From: Yponomeuta sedellus | Taxonomy: Eukaryota > Arthropoda > Insecta > Lepidoptera > Yponomeutidae | DNA length: 64,000 nucleotides | Reading direction: 5' to 3' | Assembly: GCA_934045075.1 (NCBI GenBank) | Contig: OW203722.1 | Coordinates: forward strand, 23,220,879-23,284,878 | Part shown: piece by piece, positions 10,101 through 22,100 of the stretch | Position numbering within the stretch: position 1 is the stretch's first letter | Layout of the letters: the number at the start of each line of letters is the position of its first letter | Position numbers and translations under genes: made by a program | The notes under the pieces: model-generated | What the model saw: only the letters and a program-made list of their open reading frames with translations | What the model was told of the DNA's origin: nothing | Databases searched by the model: none

Positions 10101-13100
10101 AACTATCTGTGCCCCTCGGCTTAATCGATTTTCCCACGGGAATAATATATTTTCCCGGGCAAAACGTAGCCTGTGTGTTAATCCAAGGTGTCAGCTAACT
10201 CCACTCCGAATTTTACTAAAATCGCTCCAGGCGTTTAGACGTGAAGAAGTAGCACACATACACACTCACAAACTTTCACCTTTATAATATTAGTGTGAAA
10301 TGTGATGTGTGAAATAGAGTGGTAGTGTGATTAGTGTTATGTGCAATTATTTCCCCATCATGGACAATATATTTTTTTTGAGACAATCACCTTGTTGTGT
10401 TTAGTAAGATTTTCTATACGTCGGAAAATAGATCGACCAAAAAAACTCCGCTGGTTCTGAAGTGTCGTCGTCGTCGTCAGGCTATACTAGTCTACTGCTG
10501 GACATAGCCCTCCCCTAATGAGCGCCATAGCGCCCTGTCTTCAGCTAGCCGCATCCAGCATCTGACTGCAGTTTTTCGCAGAGTTTTTCGGTTCTGAAGT
10601 GTGAAATTGCCTAAATACGAGGCATGTAACATGTACTTCAAACAAATCGAAAAGACAGTATGATGTTTTTATATGTAGATAAATAGATAGAGAACACTTT
10701 ATTGCACTTCCAAAAAAATATTACAACCATGATTTCTTAAATCTAAGTCGATATCAACCCTTGTTATGTCCCCACTGTTGGTGCACGGGTCTCTTCCTGC
10801 ATCGCAGGAAGATTAGGCCATACTCCACCACGGGGGCCAAGTCCGGGTTGGTGGAGGGTTTTAAGACAGTGGCGGGTCTTACTGTCAGCAGTTATCATGC
10901 CGCCCATGGGGGTTCTGACATGGCTTAACGACTGCCATTACATGACAGCCAGCACCTACTAAGTAATGTTATACAATTAGCGGGCTTATTGCTAAGAGCG
11001 ATGTAAATAAATGTAGCCTATAAACGGGCCACTGCAGGGACTGGCCTTCTCTAAGAGAGACAGTATAGGCTTAATTACGGGCCCACCGCGTAATTAAGCA
11101 TTAATAACACCTCAGACACTCAGGTTTACTCACGATGTTTTTCCTTAAATGTTAACGAGTGATATAGCTACTGCACAACGAAACAGGAAAGAACGATACT
11201 TAAATATACATTTGGTGAAATTCTCAATTGAATAAAAAAAATATTATTTGTGTAGAAAACTACTCATACATTAAAAATAGTAGCTCTTAATCATTATATA
11301 TATTTTTCGTTTATATCATATAAGAAAAGAATAATCTGCATACGAGGAACATATTTTTGTAAAACATCCTTGTCTTGCCGAGCTGCATGAAGGGGTCTAC
11401 TTACTTTGACTTTTACAATAAATTCCACACAAAGTAATCCTAACCAGTGGTCCTAAACTAGGATACCTTACGGTATGGTACCATGCAAGGACATCCCAAA
11501 CTTAAGTAAGGCAAGAATTTTCTATGCACGCAAATATCTCTTCAGGAAATAAATATCTTTATTTTGTAGTATAGCACTCTCCACTGGGAAAGGAACCCAC
11601 GAGCTTAGCTTTGGTAATCTAGCGCAACACCGCTAAACCACTGTAACAGTCGCCTTATAATGAGAGTTGTATTTTTAAAAAAAAAATATTCTAAAACCTA
11701 TTTAGAGGCTAAAAATTCCACCCATGCCGTGATTCGAACCCGCGACCTCTATCCAACTGAGTTGGATAGAGCGCTGGCACGGATAGCCAGAGGTCGCGGG
11801 TGCATTAAAAATAAAAATTTAAATTTATTATTAAAAAAATACTATTTTTATTTTTAGTGCATTAAAAATAAAAATAGTATAAAAAATTTTCTTTATTGAA
11901 CAAAAAAGGGGGTTTGTACAAAGGCGAGCTTAATACTAATAAGTATTTTATACCAGCTAACCTTGGGTTACGTGGATAATGGAAGGGGGCAGTGCCATAA
12001 AATATTGATTGCTAAGAATACACGTGTATACTATATTGCAGACCATATTGCACAGCTAATGCCTTATTGGTATAGCGGTATCACGCATGCCGAATGTCGT
12101 GTGTTCGATTCAAGTAATATACAAAATAGACAGTGGATAGTGCTGTGTCATAGTCAAGTAATATACTTAATCAGTGTAACCGTTTGACTCCATACGTTGA
12201 CCTTGTTATCAAGGTGCAGTGATAAGCGATGCAGTGAGAGACTTGGTTCATTGTCTTTAAGCTGATATTAAGAGGACTTATTTTTTTAATTATATCACGC
12301 ACAGTCGACAACATCTCATACTTTACATTTACATACGTTACTTGGTTACATTAAAGTAGAAGTAATTAGGTGTTGACTGTACATTACTTTGGTAAATAAC
12401 ATAGAAATATATTTTATTTAGAGTATAGAAAAAGGGTTTACAAGTTCCAAACATTCCCAAAAAGCTACATAGGACAGATAGTTAGATAATGGTGTTTATT
12501 TTCAACATAAGAAACACATGAGTACAAACAAAAATAAATATGAAACAAAACACACGCATCTGTTTAGATAAGTCACGAAAAATAAATAATCACTTAAGTT
12601 GTGCAGATAATAAATAAAAAAACTGCCCAAGTGCGAGTCTTACTCGTGTACCGAGGGTCCATACAAATACATATTTATTAGTAGATACTTCCATATAATA
12701 AATAGTTTAGGAATCGCGTCTCACAGTTTTTCCGTGGTTTACCCGAACTTTTAAGACCCCGTTTTAAATTATTTAATTACAAATCTATGGTTTTCAGTTA
12801 TATTCCTGTATTTGTCGTATACAAATATATCGTAACACAAATTTCATAGTTGTTGGTCAACGGAAGTACCCTAGAAATTTTGATTCCTTTTAGTGTCCAA
12901 CCGTGACTTTATTTGTGTCAACGTAAAAGTTTTATTTTCTCACAACATTATAAGACAAACGTACATAAACAAGTACACTGTTTCAATTTCATTTTGATAA
13001 CTCGACGCGTTTCCGAAATAGAGGGTCTTGACAGACAGAAGGATAGATGGACAAAATGTTAGACGGGCAGATGAACGGATGGACGGAAATACAAGGGCTA

Positions 13101-16100
13101 CGTTTTCTGCGTTTTAGGTACGAAACCCCAAAAAAGGGTCAAGCATAATATTTTTCCAAGTCATACTTTAAAGCAATATTTTTTGCCCTCGTTTGTCAAA
13201 AGTTTCGTAGATTTCTCACTTTCATCGATGAACGGTCATAGAGCCAAGTTGATCTGTCGGGATCGTGGCAAATGGCAAAATCCTTGGTCTCTGCCTATTT
13301 CTCAGGGATACGGGCGTGAGGTTATCCTATATGAGCCTTGTGGGATCAGTTTTTAATTATCATGCATGTCTTTTGCGAGTAGTCCCTCCACTCTGTTCAT
13401 GCGGTACTCATGCTCTGTTAACTGATGCGCGAACGTTGAAGGCAGCTGCCGCACGCGACGCTCGTGTTAGTTTTGCCAGCGACACAATGGTTTTGAAAGG
13501 CTGCTCATTTTGGCTGCCTAGGAATTTAGTTGGAGGAATATTAACACACAAACATGTGTGTAGGTATAGGAAGAAATTGACACTTCATTTCAGAGAATTC
13601 ACATTCCGGGTACCGGCAGAATATCAGCGCTGAAGTTTTTTTCCGAACTTCCAGCACAATGCTGAGTCGGAGCCCATTTACGTTTGCCACACCTACGTTG
13701 GTCACTCTTAGTCCAGTACATTGCCCGGGTACATTGCCGTACTGTGTATGGCTAGTTGTCTGTGTGTTTCGCTTTTCATGTACCAATGCTACTGTTTTGT
13801 TTGTTTATTATTTCTCCGTGCTGTGACTTGTAACCAGATTCTTATGGCTTCACTTTGTATACGTGTGTGTGTCTTTTGTAAATAAATTGTTAATCAATCA
13901 ATCAATCAATCAATCAATAATATGAAAATAGGTAAACTAGAAATTAGAAATCGGAAATTTAACTCAAAGAATAGAAGTTACATTCTGTTTAATGTCCGAT
14001 ATATGTGACGCCTTCGTATCGATTTTGTAACATAAAAAAAGTCAACAAATACAACAATATCAATTATATTATTTTTTCATCAATTTTACGGACAACAACT
14101 GAAAACTCCCAGTATTTATGGATTATTAGAACCAGACAAATTTGCTAACGTGTTAAAGCAATTGACCTAACATATATACAAAATTATATAACGAGCTAAA
14201 AACTCGAAGTAAGAGAGAGATCGGCTCCGTCTCGCAAGCCAATCCGAACTTGGCCTCGTGGTGGAGTATGGCCTATACCTTTCTCAGGGAAAAGACCCGT
14301 GCCTCTCGGTGGTGCCATAATGGGTTAACGATGATGATGACGAGCTGATAACTTGTGGAATAAAAGAGGATCTCTGTTAAAAACCGGGAATCGGAAGAGG
14401 CAGCATAGAACCCCCACAGCGTACTGGACTGATTTGATGCCGATTGCTGGGAGCGGCTGCATGAGACAGCAAAGGCCTGGGCCTTGATTTTATTAGTGCT
14501 TTATGACAGACACATGATCGGGTCTCGTGGGGTGCTTTTTCATACCTAGAAGGTTCGATGTATGTGCGCGGGTAGACTTGAAACATCAACGAAATGACCA
14601 CAATGCATTACAAGAATTTGGACTGTAGAAGAAGTGGCGTGGCATTGTGGATTGGATGCACATGATACTTACAGCTGTATATCAGACGACTAAGCAGAGT
14701 CACAATTTTGCTACCTGCAACAATCCTAACATACCTCTCTGGTTTCATTAATATTTATTAGACACAGCTGCATATGCTCCCGGTATTAAGATGAGAAGCT
14801 TATTGCATACGTTATCCTAGTTTCTTGCTCAGAATAGCTTAGGCCTCTGCATCTACGTAATGAGATGATTTATGCAGCGTCCAGTGGCATCTTCACTCAC
14901 ACTAGATTGGTGATGGGACCACTCTGATGCTGCATTGCCCGGGACTAGGTTTTTAAACGGTGTAGGCTTGCCCAGCACCTATACCTTCCTGACAGCTTAG
15001 TCAGGAAGGTATAGCGGAGCCAACCAAAGCCCGTATTTCCTCATTGTGTGGTAAGCGTGAGGTATTGCGACTGCAAATTCACAAATGTACGTGACTTTGA
15101 AATTAAACAAAGTCATTGGTACAGGCCCGCAATGAGTATCGAACCTGGGTCTCTCGCTTGTGCGTTCATTGTTCTAACAACTGAACTACCACCGCTTACA
15201 CAGACTCAGAATAGACCTATATAGTAAAAGTGAAGTGAAGTGACTCGTCTGAACCCACCTGATTGATTTTTTTTGGGTAATATCTTAAAAAATACTCACT
15301 TACGTGAGGGATTTCAAAGAGTCCATAAACGGTGAGCCAATGAAAGTGTATGAACTCAGTCGAACGCGCCGAGTAAATGGCGGTAGATAACTTTTAAGGA
15401 CTATGCGCACACCTCGCCTTTCAGAACTCTCTGTATTATTAGTGTGACCATGGACTTCGTGTTTAGGAGCTTCTGCAAATTCTTTATCCTCCTAAGACCT
15501 GGCGTCCAGTACATAGGACAAAACCTGTAACTTTCTTAATTCACAAAACCCAATGTACTTAATGTACCAACTATTACAGGTCAAGTATCGAAATTTAAAT
15601 TTTAACAATTTTTTTTTAGATCCATGGTAGAATTTGAGTATTATTTATTAGGGGTCAGGAGGATGAAGTATATCCAAAACTTCCTCTTCATGTGCCGTCT
15701 CCTATCGGAGGTTGGCAACCAATTCGGCTATCTTGCTTTTCAAGGTTGTCAATACAAACAAGGAACTGGTATTTGGTTGAAACCACTGTCCAATCCAGTA
15801 CAGTCGTTATTAATTCTTGTTAAGTATTTTAATACTCTTATTATAATTTTATTAATTTAACTGGTTCTATGTTTTTTTGTCGTACAAACAGGGCAGGGCG
15901 CGTTTTGCTAACTATAATTAAAATTAATTTGTATTTTTACAGACAAATAAATATCCAAATAAATAGAAATATGATAGAATAATTCATAACTCAAAATATG
16001 CATTAGTGGCGTACATGATGCCTACATTTGTATCAAGAAAGTTTTTTCTCGATAACCCTTGTATCAGACACATTCTTACGAAAATTGTATGGACGTGGTC

Positions 16101-19100
16101 GCTTTTAGTGATAAAACCGCCAGTTATATATTATGATATGCAATATTATGCTTATATTTTATCAATTATTATCTGTTTTGTGATGTGTCTTGTTGCTATA
16201 ATAAATTTCTTCCTTTCTTTTTTTCAAATAGCCACTTAAACGTCCAGGTCGCGCGGCCACGGAAACCTTAACCGCCCGCGCTCGCGAATTACATTTTTTG
16301 CGATTTTTTTGCACATTTTTGCACAGTACCATTGTTAGAAAAACTGTAATAACTATAGAACTGCTGCAGCTACCACAAAATAAAGTATACTTCCGAATAG
16401 CTTATGAAATGCACTAACAGATAAAGTAAAAATTACGGCTCCAAGTAACATTTTATAATTAAATTCAATAGAATAAATGAAATCAATTGTGGAAACATGG
16501 CGTGACGCGGCGGTAATTGAAAATGTCAATCTGTCGTTGTATGTAACACAATTCAGTTTTTTTTGTATTTAATCATAAAGTGCAAATCCTTACAATTATT
16601 TTGATATATAATACATTGAAAAATAATGAAAACTTACATTTTAAAAGCAGATTGAAGTCACCTCACTTAGTAGATACGAACTGATTTTGTTTTGACACCG
16701 AAGCTTTTTTTTTATTCGGAGACTTGGCTATGACATCAAGCATCAATTGAACGAATAATTTACCACAGATTATTGTAACAGCCGATTCGAGAAGTTATTT
16801 GAAAGTTTTCATTCAAAAAAATCGATTTTACTGACGCCAGTCCGCGAAGTAACTATAGTTACGTAGACGTACAACGCTACTTTTTTTTGAGTAGCTCTAG
16901 TTACGTAGACGTTTACACTATTAATCTAATCTAACCCTAGATAAAAGCTGCTTCTAATTTTACATCACACCCGGTTAGCATAGGACACAACACAAATATT
17001 TTTAATTTTATAGTGCTTAAAAACATGTAACTGAAACAAGAACAAAATAAATTACTGCCTCAGTTTGTGTCCGCTAGCCTTCTCCAAAATGCATGGCCAC
17101 CCTCTGTATATCGAAGTTCCAACTCAGTTCAGCGAGTCTCCTAAAATATTCAAAGGGCGCAAGTGACATGGGCGAGAGCCGAGTCCTATTAACATTAAAG
17201 TCACCTCCAGCTGCTTCTTCTAACTTTGATTTTTCACTTGAAATTCGATACTTTCCTGGCATCAGGGATGTGGCTGTTACAGAAGACTATCCTGATTCTT
17301 GTTGAGTCGTCGTCGTCGTCGTCAGGCTATACTAGTGCTATCATAGGGGGTAATGCACATAATCCCGATGCTGGGAGTTCTTGTTGAGTGCTGTGTATTA
17401 CGTACAGGCAGCGACAGAGAATAGTGTAAAGAGGTTCGAAATTTTACTGATGCTGGTAAGTCACCCATTAGCTCAGTTGGAAGAGGGCTGGCACGGATAG
17501 CCAGAGGTCGCGGGTTCGAATCCCGGCATGGGTGGAATTTTTAGCCTCTAAATATGTTTTTAAAATTGTCCTTAGCACGGGTTAGTGCATTAAAAATAGT
17601 ATAAAATTTAATAGCATGATGTAAATGCACACACACCATTTTCGAAACCTCATCTCTATGATGACAGAACTCATCAAATAGCCTTCCTCGTACTAAGAGT
17701 AACATATAAGTACATCTTCGTGCCGTTTGTAAAATTTATCGGTACAAACACGACTCCTCAATAACACTCCTTAGAGATGAATCAACGACTGTGTAAAGTG
17801 ACTCTGAGAAGAGTTTTAAGGAATACTTGTAAGGGTTCAAACCCTTTTACACTTTTTATTTTTTCCAATCTGTCCTTTCATTTTGAAATCAAAATTTTAA
17901 ATTACGTCAGGCATTTTTGATTTTATTTTTGCATTTTCCACTTTCGACTTCATCTTTTGACGAAACATTACTGACCATAATTTTTACCCTGAAAATTATC
18001 CATTTTTCCTATTTTATTCTGATCAGTTTTATTTTTACAGTTTTGAAATTCATATATATTTTATTTATTACTAATCGCAAGAACCCTTATTTAATGTTTG
18101 ATAAAGAAAATCATTACCATATTCATATATAACGTCTGATGTCGGAGAGGAATAGTTTTAGTATGGGTAAAAACTACACAAAAATACGCTTTATTTCTGT
18201 TTGATCCTGAGAATTTAAGCTTAACTTTTATTTTACGGACCTTCTGTTTTTTTGTGCTATAAAACTTTATCTCTGCACTCTAAAGTTTAGAAAGTAACGT
18301 GAAAAGTTTTAATCAAATTAAGATGTTGGTTATTAATTATATTATGATGAAAACTGTTAAAGTATTTTGGGCTAGAAGTGAATGTTAATGTACAAAGATA
18401 TAAGTGGATTAATGAAACTTTCTAGCTGACATCTGATAAATGAGCCCGGTTAGCGATAAGAACTGGAACGTTTGCAAGTCGAGCTAGCCCGCTGAGGGCC
18501 GCTTACAAAGTTGTAAATGAAACTTGTAATAACAGATACAAGTTTCATTTTTACTTTAATTATTCAAGGAGAAAGCACAGAATTTATAAGACAAAAAATA
18601 ATAGAGTCGCTACAGCACATTTCGTCAATTTCTCAGCATTTCCCACATTAAAGTTAATGTTAAAACAATGTAAATGTGATCTTAAATTGAAAAACAATAA
18701 TGCAACTGTTACAAGTTATAAATAGTTAACGAATCAAGTCTCACAGTATTTTCAAAGCTTTTCCCGTACTTCAAAGACTATTTTATATCCTTATCATCAA
18801 CCCATTATGTCCCTACCGAGGGGCACGGGTCTCTTCCCTAAGGATGTTATAGGCTACCACGGGGGCCAAGTCCGGATTGGTGGAGGCTCCTAAGACTAAT
18901 GGCTGGTCCTGTCAGAAGTTTTTAAGCCGCCCTCAGGCCTCTGACTTGGCTGAACGACTGCCATCTATCGACGGCAGCCGGCACCAACTGCTTAACGTGC
19001 CTTGCGAAGCACGTGACCGCTCGAAAAAATGGCAGTACCGTTAGTCACAGACGATTTACCCACCCATGCCCTGAACGCACCCTGTGTTGCTTAACCTTCG

Positions 19101-22100
19101 TGATCGTTTAAGATCACTCGGGCAGCCGGGGCTACGAGCGGTTCTATTTTATATGATTTATTTTAAAAAAAACTTACCAATTTTTTTTTGTACTTGTAGT
19201 AAAATACGATATAACCGCTAAATTTCATAATTCTAGGTTTACGGAAAGATACATTTTGATTCTCTTGAGAGTCGAAAATATACACTTTTTGCGTCATAAC
19301 CGAACGTTACTTTTTACGTTAACTTAAAAGGTCACACCTTCTAGAGACTGTAGACTTAGGTGCGTAGTTTTAATTGTAACTCAATACTTCCATGGGTTTC
19401 CGAAATAAAATATCTAGATTAACAGACGGACAGACGGACAATAAAGTGATCCTATAAACGATCCGTTCTTCCTTTTGAGTTGCGGAACCCTAAAAATATC
19501 CTAACCACTTTGCATTTCACAAGCGCAACAAAAAATAATCAAACCTACTGAATCGAAACTTACAGAAAGCATCATCAACCCCACAGAATAGCATTTTGCT
19601 TCCACAGTGTTTAAACATTGGCAACCTATTTCTCTATAGAAAGTCTACCATTTCAAAGCTAAATAAAACGATACCAGTAAGTCGTCGCGGCGTAATAATA
19701 TTACCACAGTCAGGCAAAAAGACGCGTGTGCTTATGAGACCATACATCCTGTGTATTCACAAAACGGTAAGCACATTTCCACTCGGCCTCAGATTTCAGT
19801 GACACGTGGATCTGTACTTGAGGTTGGCAATGGCAGGCCACCACGAAGGTATCGGTGTGGAAGCGCTAAGCAGCAGGGTGTGACGGCATGTGCCTTGAGA
19901 CATGAATAAAAAAGCAAGTGCGTGTGCTGTAGTGCAATGTATTAGGGTTCCGTAATCTTGTCTCGGCATATATCTTACTCTTAATCTACATTTCTCTCAA
20001 GACCGTTCAATAATCAGAAACTTAGATTAATTAAATTGCCAACAGCAATTTATTAATTTTATTATGTACTTACTATGTGTATTTTTAGAGCGGAGGTAGC
20101 GGAGCGATGTAGAACGCCGGCTTCTCAATCGGGAGGTCGTGGGTTCGAACCCCGGTATGTACCAATGACTTCGTTTTCTAAGTTATGTACATTTGTGAAA
20201 TTATAGTAGCAATACTACTCGCTGACGGTGAAGGAAAACATCGTAAGAAAACCCTAGTGTCTGAGGTGTTAGCGTACCTCAGCGCTTGCTACGTACAATG
20301 GCCCAATTATGAGGCTAAGTGCAGAAATCTCAGGTCTAACTATGTGTATTTTTTGTAATGTTGTCGAATAAAGTTTATTCTTTATTCCTTTTTATGTTGA
20401 GTCAGCTGCATTTAGCAGCGACGGAAACACACCACGACAAAACTGCATACGTTGTTGTATTTACAACTTTTCCATTAAGTTTGTTTTTCATTTGTTAAGT
20501 GTTTTGTGTATAATAAATGTTTCTCCTTATTTTTTTCTTTATGCAATTTCCAATTTATTCATTATTTAGAATCTGGGGTGCGGAACCCTGAATAGTAGAG
20601 CACACTGCAAGATTTACAAGACAAAGACTGATTTGCAATTTTAATTGGTCCGAGTCATGATCTTTATGATATTCTCGATTGAATTACTGTGTGAGTAACT
20701 TAACAATGCCAATGACCGAGTTCAAACACGTTTCCTATAGTCTTGAATATTGTTTATCATCATCATCGTCACCAGCCTCTGCCCACTGGATAGACCTTTT
20801 ACCCATCACGCCTTACTCAGCGATCTCTCGCTATTTGCATCCACGAACTCCATTTGGCAGCCGAAAGAGGGGGCGGCCAAGGACCACATGGAAAAGATCA
20901 ATAGACTAAGAGGCCATGTTGATCGGCACTAGCTGGCCTGAATTGGAAGCTGCCACGGACCACCGTCAGAAGTGGAAATCTGTGGTTGAGGCCCTATGCT
21001 CCGCTAGGAGTTAAAGGACCAAAGAAAAGGCTCCGTGCGTGCCTGATCACATCGTCCGACCATCCGGAAGTTGGTCTACCCACTGACCGCTGCCCGGCTC
21101 ACGGCCGCCACTCACTTACTGCCTTGGTCCCAATGCCATTTTCCTGACTCGCCAGGTGTCCCGCCCATCGTCACTTTAGACTCGAGATTCAGTCACCAAT
21201 ATTGCCAACCTACGACCGACGTAGGATGGCAGCACTTGGTAATCTATCCACTAGTCTAAGGCCTAACATGGCTCGCCTTCACATTCTTTTTAAGACCTAT
21301 AAGTTAATATTTAACTGGTCGCTAGTTCGCGTAATGCGGTGCTGCGTCTTTTAGTAATTCCACCCAATACATGCTGTTTTGAATTGTCACCATTTTCCCC
21401 GGGATTAAATGAGATCCCAAAGCGACCAAACTTAAGTAGCAATAGCTACGTATGTTTTCAGTCATGCTCATGGGGCCTTATCGAAATGAAATTTGTGGTC
21501 TTGGATTTATAAATCAGTAAGTTAATCGGAAATATCAGGTGCCCACCTGATATCTGTCTAACCTGGGCAGATTAAATGAGATCCCAAAGCGACCAAACTT
21601 AAGTAGCAATAGCTACGTAAGTTTTCAGTCATTCTCATGGGGCCTTATCGAAATGAAATTTGTGGTCTTGGATTTATAAATCAGTAAGTTAATTGGAAAT
21701 ATCAGGTGCCCACCTGATATCTGTCTAACCTGCCCATAAACGGAACCCACTCTTGGGCACTGGCCTCTTCTTTTTCACGCCAACCCATCCGATCTTTTGC
21801 TAGTCTCGTCCAATGTTACCCAGCTAGTTTTACAATGTCGTCCGCCCAACTGATATGATCAGTTTTAATTTTCAGAGCCGAAAATATATGAACGTAATGA
21901 GTTGTTAACGTGTCCATTGTCTATTGAGTTTTATCATCTCGGGTACAGAACAGGTCTTCAACAATAACATATTGCAGGTTAAAGACTCCTGCGCATGAGG
22001 TGTGACGGGCAGACAGGACGGCGCGTGCGCGATAACACGATAGCGTTACCCATTGTATACGTTCATCAGTACGTTCATTGTTATTTATTGTCAGCTGAAG

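Noticed and set aside
13265..13633. 122-codon plus ORF
   Set aside because: Overlaps what looks like a LINE coding end and 3' UTR in the wrong frame.
17463..17537. tRNA gene
   Set aside because: A/B boxes and arms are present, but position 33 is not U, the acceptor stem is offset, and the module is part of a dispersed retroposon.
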